A stretch of DNA of 58,158 nt from an uncultured Lachnospiraceae bacterium (GCA_947643615.1 CANRWO010000018.1:1-58158), one strand, 5' to 3'; positions 8,983 to 16,574 are shown, numbered from the stretch's first letter. Translations and numbers: made by a program. Notes: generated by a model not told the origin, from the sequence alone.

Positions 8983-10455
8983 ATGAATTTCTCTGAGAAA
9001 AAATATGTAAACAGGACAGCGATTTTGGGGCATACTATTATTGACACAGTGCTGTTTCTGGCGTATTTGTTGGAGGTCTTGAAGGGATCCAGGTCGCTGG
9101 GTTATTTTGCCGTTTTTTCAGTGATGACAGTTGTCCCTGTCATAGTGGAATGGGTTATTTTTGCCAGGAATCCGGAGAGCAGGGCCATCAAGCATATCAT
9201 CGGGAATTCATACGGTTTTTTATATCTTTTTGTTATATTTACCACCACAAGCGCCCTGCCCTTTACTTACGCGTTTCCCATGTTTTCTGTCATTATACTG
9301 TATATGGATGTACGGTTCAATATTCTGCTCGCGATTTTTGCCTTTTTCGGAAATGTGGCATATGTGGCATACCATGCCCTGGCGTTAGGGTATGCGCCGT
9401 CCGAGGTTCCCGATGTGGAGATTCGGGTTGCCGCCACGCTTTTGACTTCATTGTTTATGATCCTGGCTACCGCGGCAGTGAAAAGGGTGAACAAGCACAA
9501 GTTAGAGCAGATTCAATCCAAAACGGACGAGACTGCTAAGCTTGTGGAGAATGTCCTGGCTGTCTCCCGGGAAATGATCACGAATATTGCGGAAATCACC
9601 GTCCAGATGAATGATTTGGGGAGCTCCGTGGCGAAAGTCCATGACGCCATGGGAGAAGTCACTACCGGCAGCGTGGAGACAGCGGAGTCCGTGCAGGTGC
9701 AGATGCAGCGTACCGAACAGATTCAGGGCCATATCGGCAAGGTAAAGGATACGGCGGCTGAGATTGAACGGAATATAAGCGATACGGCGCAAAAGGTAGT
9801 CGTTGGGAGGGAGCAGATGGATGCCCTGGCAGGCCATGTGGAAGACTCCAAAGCCGCAAATGCGGAAGTGTTGGCGAAAATGGAGGAACTGGGCACATAT
9901 ACCAGCCAGATGAATACCATTATCGAGGCTATCAGCAGTATTGCGGACAATACCAGCCTGTTGGCGCTGAATGCCTCTATAGAGGCGGCGCGGGCAGGGG
10001 AAGCCGGAAAGGGGTTTTCGGTGGTGGCCGGCCAGATTTCCGAGCTTGCAAACCAGACACAAATGGCTACCGGCAATATTACCGGCTTAATAGGGAATAT
10101 CAATCTGGAGCTGCAGCATGTGGCAGACGCAGTGGATGTAGTTACCAGGAGCAACGAAGCAAATGTGGAAAATACAAATATCGTAAAAAATAATTTCCAG
10201 GGCATTTCCAAGGGAACGGAAGATATCAGCAGGCGCACGGAGGAACTGCTTTCCATTCTGGAAGAGCTGGCAGGCGCAAACGGGGATATTGTTGAGAATA
10301 TCCAGACAATTTCAGCCATTACAGAGGAGATTTCGGCCCACGCAAGTGAGACGTTCCATGTGTGTGATGAGAATTCCCGGATGGTGGATTCGGTTCAGGG
10401 GATAGTGGATGACTTAAATGAGAGCGCCAGGAAGATTCAGAACGTCAAAATGTAA
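8983..10455 (+). CDS. Methyl-accepting chemotaxis protein without an extracellular sensor domain
   Basis: In this 490-residue protein the first 175 residues are almost entirely hydrophobic (about six membrane segments with short loops), so there is no periplasmic-type ligand domain. A long helical coiled coil follows, with the conserved MCP hairpin (IADNTSLLALNASIEAARAG, about residues 325-344), which binds CheA and CheW. It probably senses through the membrane segments, such as membrane state or a hydrophobic ligand. This is inferred. No che or flagellar genes are nearby. The last codons fall inside a 16-bp tandem repeat (10441-10567), so the C-terminus QNVKM may be recent. Confidence 0.9.
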   Translation: MNFSEKKYVNRTAILGHTIIDTVLFLAYLLEVLKGSRSLGYFAVFSVMTVVPVIVEWVIFARNPESRAIKHIIGNSYGFLYLFVIFTTTSALPFTYAFPMFSVIILYMDVRFNILLAIFAFFGNVAYVAYHALALGYAPSEVPDVEIRVAATLLTSLFMILATAAVKRVNKHKLEQIQSKTDETAKLVENVLAVSREMITNIAEITVQMNDLGSSVAKVHDAMGEVTTGSVETAESVQVQMQRTEQIQGHIGKVKDTAAEIERNISDTAQKVVVGREQMDALAGHVEDSKAANAEVLAKMEELGTYTSQMNTIIEAISSIADNTSLLALNASIEAARAGEAGKGFSVVAGQISELANQTQMATGNITGLIGNINLELQHVADAVDVVTRSNEANVENTNIVKNNFQGISKGTEDISRRTEELLSILEELAGANGDIVENIQTISAITEEISAHASETFHVCDENSRMVDSVQGIVDDLNESARKIQNVKM

Positions 10456-10567
10456 GAACGTAGAAATATAAGAATGTCAAAATATAAGAACTTCAAAATA
10501 CAGGAATGTTGAAATATAAGAATGTCAAAATATAAGAACGTAAAATACAAGAACGTCTAAATAGAAG
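10441..10567 (+). repeat. Eight-copy 16-bp tandem repeat starting in the chemoreceptor 3' end
   Basis: Eight consecutive units of 16 bases (the seventh has 15) follow the pattern AANGTNNAAATATAAG. Units start at 10441, 10457, 10473, 10489, 10505, 10521, 10537 and 10552. The first unit encodes the last residues and stop codon of the chemoreceptor; the rest is non-coding. Copies have diverged at a few positions each, so the array is not brand new. Confidence 0.85.
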
Positions 10568-10631
10568 ATCATTAAAGTTTAATAACCATAAAGAAGGTTA
10601 AAATTGATAAATCAAAATTGAAAAAAGTACT

Positions 10632-10660
10632 TGACTTTTTATCTAATAGCGGTTATCATA
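10632..10660 (+). promoter_or_regulatory. Promoter of tRNA-Arg
   Basis: TTGACT (10632-10637), a 17-base spacer and TATCAT (10655-10660). The predicted start near 10667 leaves a 27-base leader before the tRNA. Confidence 0.75.
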
Positions 10661-10693
10661 CTTAGTGTTGTAAACAATAATAGTTACGACATT

Positions 10694-10767
10694 GTGCGTT
10701 TAGCTCAGCTGGATAGAGCGTTTGGCTACGGACCAAAAGGTCGGGGGTTCGAATCCTCTAACGCACA
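10694..10767 (+). tRNA. tRNA-Arg (ACG anticodon)
   Basis: A complete 74-base cloverleaf: acceptor GTGCGTT (10694-10700) pairs with AACGCAC (10760-10766), discriminator A. The anticodon loop reads CTACGGA with ACG in the centre, which is modified to ICG and reads CGN codons. The T arm contains TTCGAAT. CCA is not encoded. Confidence 0.95.
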
Positions 10768-10841
10768 TTACCAGATGCATTAGAATACATTAATGTGTGT
10801 TTATGCATGTTATTGAATGCATATGCACAGATTATGTAGAC

Positions 10842-10882
10842 AGTCGAAATTCTTTGAGGGATCAAAGTGTTTCGGCTTTTTT
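10842..10882 (+). terminator. Terminator downstream of tRNA-Arg
   Basis: A two-part stem pairs AGTCGAAA with TTTCGGCT (10842-10849/10870-10877) and CTTTGA with TCAAAG inside it. Six T follow. It lies about 75 bases beyond the tRNA. Confidence 0.8.
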
Positions 10883-10990
10883 CATATACGGATTCCAACC
10901 CTGTTTTCCGCTTTTTCTGTTAGATTGCTCTTTGGGCGTCTGAACTATAACATAGTTATTGCTTCGGCGGCTGCCGGAGGAACGGGATAT

Positions 10991-11019
10991 TTGACTTTAC
11001 ATGGCAAAGAAAGTATAAT
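10991..11019 (+). promoter_or_regulatory. Promoter of the 11065-12220 gene group
   Basis: TTGACT (10991-10996), exactly 17 bases, and a perfect TATAAT (11014-11019). Transcription would begin near 11026, 39 bases before the first gene. Confidence 0.75.
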
Positions 11020-11064
11020 GAGTACAGTTTAGCAGAGCATTCGGGATAGGTGATGTAGCATACA

Positions 11065-11340
11065 ATGGAACTGGAGACAGAAAAACTCAGAAGCTGTAAG
11101 CGCTGCCTGACCAGGGAGATGGCAGATCAGGCGGAACATTTTCGTTTCTTGAGGGATTATATTGATAATATGGATTCAGATATCAAGGCGCCGGAGCGAT
11201 TGTATGAAGAACGGCTTGCCCTTTGCAGGGAGTGTGAGATGCTGATGCAGGGTATGTGCAGGAAATGCGGTTGCTATGTGGAATTGAGGGCTGCAGTGAC
11301 GAAAAGAAGCTGTCCCTGGGGAAAATGGCGGGAAGGGTGA
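11065..11340 (+). CDS. Small cysteine-rich protein, DUF6171-like
   Basis: This 91-residue protein has two pairs of zinc-ribbon-like cysteines: CKRC near the N-terminus and CREC...CRKCGC (about residues 54-69), plus a final C before PWGKW. The pattern resembles the DUF6171 family of Firmicutes, whose function is unknown; the assignment is from memory. A metal-binding fold is likely. It is the first gene behind a strong promoter and ends two bases before the next gene, so the two are translationally linked. Cytosolic. Confidence 0.75.
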   Translation: MELETEKLRSCKRCLTREMADQAEHFRFLRDYIDNMDSDIKAPERLYEERLALCRECEMLMQGMCRKCGCYVELRAAVTKRSCPWGKWREG

Positions 11341-11342
11341 CC

Positions 11343-11732
11343 ATGGGCGGAATTGTTTATGACGCGAGGAGAATAAGGGCCTATGAAGGACTGGTGGCGC
11401 TTGGAGGATATGCGGGCAAAGACCCTGAATGGCTGGACGGATTGTGGGGAAAGCTGATTGCTGATAACGGGTTGATGAAGGAATTTATGTTTTACCTGGA
11501 CCACCATACTTTTTGTGATGAGGATAAATGCCGCGGATACGGCATGACGGATTTGTATGTGTGGCAGATGGACCGTTATAACCTGATCCGGGATATAGGT
11601 AAAAACACAGAGAGCTGCAATAAAGAGGCAATGGCACTGAATGCTTTTTACACTATGGCCGAGATGAAGAAGGATCCTGATACCTATGTCCGCAGGCTTA
11701 CTGCAGGACAGGGAATGGACCAGCTGTATTGA
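11343..11732 (+). CDS. Hypothetical protein of 129 residues
   Basis: I do not recognise this family. The frame is open from 11256, but the ATG at 11343 lies two bases after the preceding stop and follows GGAAGGG, the expected arrangement in an operon. The sequence is acidic and helical, with a His/Cys/Asp-rich stretch (LDHHTFCDEDKC, about residues 47-58) that could bind metal, and no membrane segment. It sits between the DUF6171-like gene and a HAAS-domain membrane protein, in the same transcript. Confidence 0.7.
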   Translation: MGGIVYDARRIRAYEGLVALGGYAGKDPEWLDGLWGKLIADNGLMKEFMFYLDHHTFCDEDKCRGYGMTDLYVWQMDRYNLIRDIGKNTESCNKEAMALNAFYTMAEMKKDPDTYVRRLTAGQGMDQLY

Positions 11733-11782
11733 AGGCGTATGCCGCCGGAGCGAACAGAGATGAAAGAGGAGAGAAAAGTCGG

Positions 11783-12220
11783 ATGACAAAACAGGAATTT
11801 ATGGAGAAGCTGCGTCTTGCCCTGGCGGGAAAGGTGCCCGGAAATATTGTCACGGAAAATCTTCAATATTATGAAGATTATATCAATACGGAAGTCCGCA
11901 AGGGAAAGAGTGAGGCGGAAGTGCTGGCGTCACTCGGGGATCCCAGGCTCATAGCACGCACCATTATCACTGCCAGCACACAGGCCGACACTGCCAGGGC
12001 GGGGGGATACCAGGAATATGGCAGGGCAACGCAGCCACAGGGAAACGAGAGAAGGCGTATGCCCCTTTGGACATGGCTGATCTTTGGGATCCTTATTATA
12101 GTGTTGATCTTCAGCGCCGTGGTGTCTCTGCTTTCTTTCCTCTGGCCTATACTAGTGCCAATGATCATTATTATGGCTGTGATGGGGGTCGTTAAATTTT
12201 TCAGGGATTGGGTGAACTAG
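11783..12220 (+). CDS. DUF1700/HAAS-domain membrane protein
   Basis: The 145-residue protein begins with a HAAS-type helical domain (TKQEFMEKLRLAL...YYEDYI...SEAEVLASLGDPRLIARTII), followed by a polar linker and one long or two short membrane segments in the C-terminal 50 residues. HAAS domains accompany PadR-type regulators in Firmicutes; the gene at 37584 here is a larger paralogue. The frame extends upstream to 11729, but the ATG at 11783 has GAGGAG upstream and starts the conserved domain. The stop codon lies inside the end of the palindromic element 12216-12383. Role unknown, perhaps sensing envelope state. Confidence 0.8.
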   Translation: MTKQEFMEKLRLALAGKVPGNIVTENLQYYEDYINTEVRKGKSEAEVLASLGDPRLIARTIITASTQADTARAGGYQEYGRATQPQGNERRRMPLWTWLIFGILIIVLIFSAVVSLLSFLWPILVPMIIIMAVMGVVKFFRDWVN

Positions 12221-12383
12221 TGTACTGACCGTATTACATTTCGCAAAATATCTTGCCTGAATTTCCATCTGCAGCGTTAGATTTCCTAGACGTAGCCACC
12301 ACTACGCCGTCGGAAATCTGCCTTGCAGGCTGAAAATTCATTCTGCGCTATTTAGCTGAAAGTAATCAGGTCAGCACACTAGT
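12216..12383. repeat. 168-bp palindromic (MITE-like) intergenic element
   Basis: The ends are 22-base inverted repeats that agree at 19 positions (12216-12237 and 12362-12383, beginning ACTAGTGT). The arms continue to pair imperfectly towards a centre near 12295, where AGATTTCC recurs inverted. The element begins in the last codons of the HAAS gene and supplies its TAG stop. A 34-base piece of the right arm recurs inverted at 44874-44907 with two mismatches, which shows that this is a dispersed family. No coding capacity. Confidence 0.8.
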
Positions 12384-12412
12384 GTACCTTACAGGCTGAA
12401 AATGAATGGTAC

Positions 12413-12430
12413 AGCACACTTGTGCTTTTT
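12413..12430 (+). terminator. Terminator after the HAAS gene
   Basis: AGCACA (12413-12418) and TGTGCT (12421-12426) flank a two-base centre, and five T follow. It lies just beyond the palindromic element and may end the 11065-12220 transcript. Confidence 0.6.
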
Positions 12431-12472
12431 GGAAGAGGTGCGGCTTTCTCATGCCGGTAATGTAAATAAAGA

Positions 12473-12746
12473 TTGTGAGCCGCCGGAAAACCGACGGCCC
12501 ACAATGAGGGGAGTATAAATATTAATATATAAGGGGTAGTAAGATGATGATAGGGGTTCATCACTTACAAGATTATTGTAGTACTTTTGCCACAGAAAGT
12601 CAATATAGAAATAGTGCTAAAGTACCAAGAAAAAATGTATAATTTTTTGTGCGTTTTGCCATACTACTTCCTGTAACCAACAACTATCAGGAGCAGGAAC
12701 CGCTCCTGTATTAAAGCCGCAATCGCGGCGGGATGTGAGGAAGAAA
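12473..12746 (+). other. Structured leader region before the Asn/Gln-rich peptide gene
   Basis: A strong hairpin lies at 12473-12504 (TTGTG/CACAA closing GCCG-CGG stems around AAAA). Then comes an AT-rich stretch with TATAAT at 12638-12643 directly preceded by TG, a possible extended -10 promoter. Two small stems follow (GGAGC/GCTCC near 12690-12710, and GCCGC/GCGGC at about 12716-12729) ahead of the ribosome binding site GTGAGGAAG. Apart from these I see no gene. Confidence 0.45.
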
Positions 12747-12872
12747 ATGGATAATTGCAAGAACAGCAACAACAACAACCAGAATCAGAACAACCAGAAC
12801 AATCAGAACAACAACCAGAACAAGAACAACAACCAGAACAAGAACCAGAACAATCAGAATAACAACTACTAA
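12747..12872 (+). CDS. 41-residue Asn/Gln-rich low-complexity peptide
   Basis: The ATG follows GAGGAAG by a few bases. After MDNCKNS the whole peptide consists of Asn, Gln and a few Lys, ending in Tyr. It has one Cys, no hydrophobic segment and no recognisable homologue. The coding reality is supported by the good ribosome binding site, a clean stop, a UUCG-capped terminator 14 bases later, and mixed AAC/AAT and CAG codon use rather than a simple trinucleotide expansion. Function unknown. Such peptides can be spore or surface components or aggregating proteins, but nothing here decides. Confidence 0.6.
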   Translation: MDNCKNSNNNNQNQNNQNNQNNNQNKNNNQNKNQNNQNNNY

Positions 12873-12885
12873 GATCTTGGCAGCG

Positions 12886-12909
12886 ATAGGGACACTTCGG
12901 TGTCCCTAT
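12886..12909 (+). terminator. UUCG-capped terminator hairpin
   Basis: A perfect 10-bp stem (12886-12895 with 12900-12909) is closed by TTCG, an exceptionally stable tetraloop. The following T stretch is weak (TTACATATTTG). It ends the small peptide transcript and abuts the next promoter. Confidence 0.8.
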
Positions 12910-12937
12910 TTACATATTTGTAAAAAAAATGTATACT
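12909..12937 (+). promoter_or_regulatory. Promoter of the RNA methyltransferase gene
   Basis: TTTACA (12909-12914), 17 bases, TATACT (12932-12937). The -35 box begins on the last base of the upstream terminator stem. Start near 12944 gives a leader of about 34 bases. Confidence 0.6.
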
Positions 12938-12977
12938 ATTGTTATATTTGCTTGACGGAGAATGGATGGGGTACTTT

Positions 12978-14141
12978 ATGAGAAAGTTTGAAATGGTCGT
13001 TCCGTGCCATTTTGGTATGGAATCCGTATTGAAAAAGGAAATCATTGAGCTCGGATATGATATTACGGAGGTTGCAGACGGAAGAGTGTCATTCTGGGGA
13101 GATGAGGAGGCGCTTTGCCGTGGGAATATTTTCCTGCGCACTGCGGAGCGCATTCTGATCAAGGTGGGGAGTTTTCATGCCGAAACCTTTGAAGAGCTGT
13201 TCCAGGGGACAAAGGAGCTTCCGTGGGAAGAGTATATCCCTGTTGACGGGAAATTTTGGGTGGCAAAGGCTGCCGGCATAAAGTCTAAGCTTTTCAGCCC
13301 TTCGGATATCCAGTCCGTTATGAAAAAGGCAATGGTAGAACGGCTGAAAGGCATTTATAAGACAAATTGGTTTGAGGAGAGCGGTGAGAGTTTCCCGATC
13401 AGAGTATTCATTATGAAGGATGAGGTGGTTGTGGGACTGGACAGTACCGGGGAATCCTTACATAAGCGGGGGTATAGGAAGCTGGCGGCAAAGGCTCCCA
13501 TTGCCGAGAACCTGGCGGCGGCGCTGATCTTGCTGACGCCTTGGAACAAAGACAGAATCCTGGTGGATCCGTTTTGCGGAAGCGGCACTTTCCCCATTGA
13601 GGCAGCTATGATGGCGGCAGGGATGGCGCCGGGGATGAATCGTGGCTTTACGGCCCAAAACTGGCCCCATATTATAGATAAGCGTATCTGGGCGGACGCC
13701 CGTGAGGAAGCCCGTGAAATGGTAGACCTGAATATCGATCCTGATATTCAGGGATATGATATTGACGATGCCATGGTGACAATAGCCAGAGAGAATGCAA
13801 AGCTTGCAGGGGTGGATAAGCTGATCCATTTCCAGAGACGCGGAGTGGAGCAGCTGAGCCATCCGAAAAAGTATGGTTTTGTGATTACCAACCCTCCCTA
13901 TGGCGAGAGGATGCAGGACAGGGAGGAGATGCCGGCATTGTACCGTATGATCGGGCAGCGGTTTAAGGAGCTTGATGCATGGAGCTTGTATATGATTACG
14001 GCTTACGGGCAAGCCGAACAGGATATCGGCCGGAAGGCGGATAAAAACCGTAAAATATACAATGGCATGATGAAAGCCTATTATTATCAGTTTTTGGGCC
14101 CCAAGCCGCCCAAAAAGAACAGGGGTAATATTCAGGCATAA
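12978..14141 (+). CDS. THUMP-domain class I SAM-dependent RNA methyltransferase (RlmL/YpsC type)
   Basis: A 387-residue protein starting MRKFEMVVPCHFGMESVLKKEI, the typical start of this family. It has an N-terminal ferredoxin-like plus THUMP RNA-binding region, then a Rossmann methyltransferase domain with FCGSGTFPIEAA (SAM-binding region, about residues 197-208) and the N-type catalytic motif NPPYGERM (about residues 306-313). E. coli RlmL and B. subtilis YpsC relatives modify a guanine N2 in 23S rRNA; the exact target here is inferred. An in-frame ATG at 12966 also has a plausible site, so the start is uncertain by four residues. Cytosolic. Confidence 0.92.
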   Translation: MRKFEMVVPCHFGMESVLKKEIIELGYDITEVADGRVSFWGDEEALCRGNIFLRTAERILIKVGSFHAETFEELFQGTKELPWEEYIPVDGKFWVAKAAGIKSKLFSPSDIQSVMKKAMVERLKGIYKTNWFEESGESFPIRVFIMKDEVVVGLDSTGESLHKRGYRKLAAKAPIAENLAAALILLTPWNKDRILVDPFCGSGTFPIEAAMMAAGMAPGMNRGFTAQNWPHIIDKRIWADAREEAREMVDLNIDPDIQGYDIDDAMVTIARENAKLAGVDKLIHFQRRGVEQLSHPKKYGFVITNPPYGERMQDREEMPALYRMIGQRFKELDAWSLYMITAYGQAEQDIGRKADKNRKIYNGMMKAYYYQFLGPKPPKKNRGNIQA

Positions 14142-14260
14142 GCGCGGAACAAGAGCCGCACAGGTATTTTCACACGGGTTGTAAAAGGGTGTGGGGCAGC
14201 CGTGTGAGGATTGAAGGCCCAGAAGAATCGCAGGGAAGGTATGTATCAGGCGGATCGGTT

Positions 14261-15337
14261 ATGGAGACGAAGCAGAGAGACTTGGGAAAAGAGAATATGC
14301 GGTTATCCTTTGTGCTGTGGGTCATATTTTGCATTGCAGCCATGGCTGGTATGCTGGAACTGTCTGCCCATAAAACGATTGTGATCAGCGATATGCCTCA
14401 GGATCAGGCGGGGTTGACTGCCAGCAGCCAGCAGGCGGACCATGCGTTGGAGCTGCAGAGGGGGGAGAGCGGGAGCGGCAGCTTTCTGATCCCGCTGCCG
14501 CAAAATGTCAAGGCGGAAGACGTCATTATGGAGAACCGCTATATGGAAAGGGAGCTGTGGATCCACATAAGGAGCGATAATGAGAAATTTTACGCCGAAA
14601 ATGCTGTCGGGGGGGACACCTCGGCTATTTTAGAGGGAAGGTATGAGGTGCAGCCGGACGGCGTTCTTTTAAAGCTTGCCATGGATAGCCTGCAGGAGTA
14701 CCGCAGTACCATGAATGACAATATCCTGGAGGTGGCAGGCTGTAACCCGAAGGATATGTATTCCTATATTGTGGTGATAGACCCTGTCGGTGGCGGCAGT
14801 GATTATGGACTCCCCGGTTCTGGGTACAGGGAAAAGGAGCTGGCGTTGCAGGTTGCAAGGCTGGTCCAGAAGAAGTGCTCATTATCAAATGTAAAATTAT
14901 ATTTTACCAGGACAGAGGACGTGGACATATCCGCGGAGGAGAGGATTGCGCTGATACGGGAGCTGGATGCGGATTTTTATATCAGGATCGGTGCAGCGGT
15001 AAATATGGAAGAAGAGGGCATATATGGCATCCAGTCCTACTATAATGAAGAGTACTTTATTCCGGGTTTCGGGAATGTGGACCTGGCCGATATCGTGACC
15101 AAAGCAGTGACGGTTGCCGCCAGCAACCGTGCCCTGGGATTGTTTCCTGCGGAGGAAGGCAGTATTTTGAAGGAAATCAATATTCCCGCGGTGCAATTGT
15201 CCGTGGGATTCTTGTCCAATGACAGGGAACGGGATCTTTTGCAGCAGGAGGCTTATCTGGAAAAAGTGGCGGAAGGGATATTGAATGCCATTCATGAGAG
15301 CTGCCAGAGGCTGGCTGAGCAGGTACAGGGAGTGTAG
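14261..15337 (+). CDS. Membrane-anchored N-acetylmuramoyl-L-alanine amidase homologue lacking catalytic residues
   Basis: This 358-residue protein has one N-terminal membrane anchor (about residues 15-35), an unknown extracytoplasmic region and a C-terminal Amidase_3 fold. The fold is clear (VVIDP..GGSDYG, YREKELALQVA, FLSNDRERDLL), but the metal site is broken. Val176 replaces the first zinc His (DPVGGG for DPGHGG), Gly244 replaces the second His (YIRIGAA for SIHANA), and Ser314 replaces the catalytic Glu (LSVGFLSN for VELGFLSN). Only Glu193 remains. It is therefore probably a non-hydrolytic peptidoglycan-binding or regulatory protein. GTG at 14189 is an alternative start. rdgB follows 18 bases downstream. 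Confidence 0.85.
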   Translation: METKQRDLGKENMRLSFVLWVIFCIAAMAGMLELSAHKTIVISDMPQDQAGLTASSQQADHALELQRGESGSGSFLIPLPQNVKAEDVIMENRYMERELWIHIRSDNEKFYAENAVGGDTSAILEGRYEVQPDGVLLKLAMDSLQEYRSTMNDNILEVAGCNPKDMYSYIVVIDPVGGGSDYGLPGSGYREKELALQVARLVQKKCSLSNVKLYFTRTEDVDISAEERIALIRELDADFYIRIGAAVNMEEEGIYGIQSYYNEEYFIPGFGNVDLADIVTKAVTVAASNRALGLFPAEEGSILKEINIPAVQLSVGFLSNDRERDLLQQEAYLEKVAEGILNAIHESCQRLAEQVQGV

Positions 15338-15355
15338 CGAGGGAGGAAGGCGCCA

Positions 15356-15964
15356 ATGGGAAGAATCGTTTTTGCAACAGGAAACGCCGGCAAGATCCGG
15401 GAAATCAATGGGATCATGTCGGATACCGGAATGGAAGTGGTTTCCATGAAAGATGCAGGGATTCGGATGGATATTGAAGAGAACGGAAGCACTTATGAGG
15501 AAAATGCGCTGATCAAAGCGAGAGCCGTTGCATCCATGACGAAGGATATTGTTATGGCGGATGATTCCGGCCTGGAGATCGATTATTTGAATAAGGAGCC
15601 TGGGGTCTATTCCGCCAGGTATCTGGGGGAGGATACTTCTTACCGCATTAAAAACGCCGATTTGATCCGGCGGCTGGAGGGAGTTCCTGACGACCAACGG
15701 ACGGCCCGTTTTGTGTGCGCCATAGCGGCGGTGCTTCCCAACGGGAGGGAGCTTACGGTGAGGGCTGCCATAGAAGGGCGGATCGGTTATGAGGAAAAGG
15801 GAGAAAACGGTTTCGGATATGACCCTATCTTTTATGTGCCGGAATTCCGTAAAACCACGGCGGAGCTGACAGAGGCGGAAAAGAATGAGGTCAGCCACAG
15901 AGGAAAAGCACTCAGGCTTATGAAAGAGGAATTGAGGGGATATGAAGATATTACTTGTCAGTGA
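15356..15964 (+). CDS. rdgB: XTP/dITP diphosphatase (HAM1/RdgB)
   Basis: A 202-residue house-cleaning enzyme that hydrolyses non-canonical purine triphosphates (ITP, dITP, XTP) to monophosphates and keeps them out of DNA and RNA. Family signatures visible are FATGNAGKIREI at the N-terminus, MADDSGLEIDYLN (about residues 66-78), GVYSARYLGED, and the C-terminal ENGFGYDPIFYVPE and SHRGKALRLM. GGGAGGAAGG precedes the ATG. The 3' end overlaps the phosphodiesterase gene by 23 bases, a common pairing in Firmicutes. Confidence 0.96.
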   Translation: MGRIVFATGNAGKIREINGIMSDTGMEVVSMKDAGIRMDIEENGSTYEENALIKARAVASMTKDIVMADDSGLEIDYLNKEPGVYSARYLGEDTSYRIKNADLIRRLEGVPDDQRTARFVCAIAAVLPNGRELTVRAAIEGRIGYEEKGENGFGYDPIFYVPEFRKTTAELTEAEKNEVSHRGKALRLMKEELRGYEDITCQ

Positions 15965-16418
15965 TACCCATAAGAAAAACGAGAATTATTTTATTGTGGT
16001 AAAGAAGGTAAAGCCGGATATGGTCATTCACTGCGGGGATGGCGAAGGCAGCGAGTATGCGCTTACCCAGGCGGCAGACTGCCCGGTGGAGATCGTATTG
16101 GGAAATAACGACTTTTTCTCGGATTTGCCCAGGGAGAGGGTGCTGGAGCTGGAGGGCTACAGGGTGTGGGTCACTCACGGACATAATTACTACGTTTATA
16201 TGGGAAGGGAGACCATAAAGAGGGAAGCGGTTGCCAGAGGTATGGATATCGTATGCTTCGGGCATACGCACCGTCCGGTGGTGGACGTGGACCATTCGGT
16301 GACGGCGGTAAACCCCGGGAGCCTGTCATACCCCAGGCAGGATGGGAAGAGGCCTTCTTACATAATCATGGAGCTGGCGAGGGGAAACGAGGCGCAGTTC
16401 AATATTTGCTATCTGTAG
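15942..16418 (+). CDS. YfcE/MJ0936-type metallophosphodiesterase
   Basis: This 158-residue calcineurin-like phosphoesterase has the five metal-ligand motifs SDTH, HCGDGEGSE, GNNDFF, VTHGHNYYV and GHTHRP. The family hydrolyses phosphodiesters in vitro and usually binds Mn or Ni; the physiological substrate is unknown. It overlaps rdgB by 23 bases in another frame and is surely co-translated. The start methionine begins the conserved MKILLVSDTH. The tRNA-Pro promoter begins two bases after its stop codon. Confidence 0.94.
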   Translation: MKILLVSDTHKKNENYFIVVKKVKPDMVIHCGDGEGSEYALTQAADCPVEIVLGNNDFFSDLPRERVLELEGYRVWVTHGHNYYVYMGRETIKREAVARGMDIVCFGHTHRPVVDVDHSVTAVNPGSLSYPRQDGKRPSYIIMELARGNEAQFNICYL

Positions 16419-16419
16419 C

Positions 16420-16448
16420 TTGACATATTTATGGTGATTCGCTATACT
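16420..16448 (+). promoter_or_regulatory. Consensus promoter of tRNA-Pro
   Basis: TTGACA (16420-16425), exactly 17 bases, TATACT (16443-16448). The tRNA begins 14 bases after the -10 box. Confidence 0.85.
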
Positions 16449-16461
16449 TAAAAATGTCTTA

Positions 16462-16536
16462 CGGGGTGTGGCTCAGCTTGGCTAGAGCGCCTGGTTTGGG
16501 ACCAGGAGGTCGCAGGTTCGAATCCTGTCACCCCGA
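16462..16536 (+). tRNA. tRNA-Pro (UGG anticodon)
   Basis: A 75-base cloverleaf: acceptor CGGGGTG (16462-16468) pairs with CACCCCG (16529-16535), discriminator A. The anticodon loop TTTGGGA carries TGG, which reads CCN proline codons. The T loop is TTCGAAT. CCA is not encoded. Confidence 0.95.
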
Positions 16537-16574
16537 TTTTTTAAAGCTACGAGCCGGGCGGGTCCGGCAACGGG

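Noticed and set aside
10441..10567. CRISPR array
   Set aside because: The period is 16 bases with no spacers; units are contiguous. It is a simple tandem repeat.
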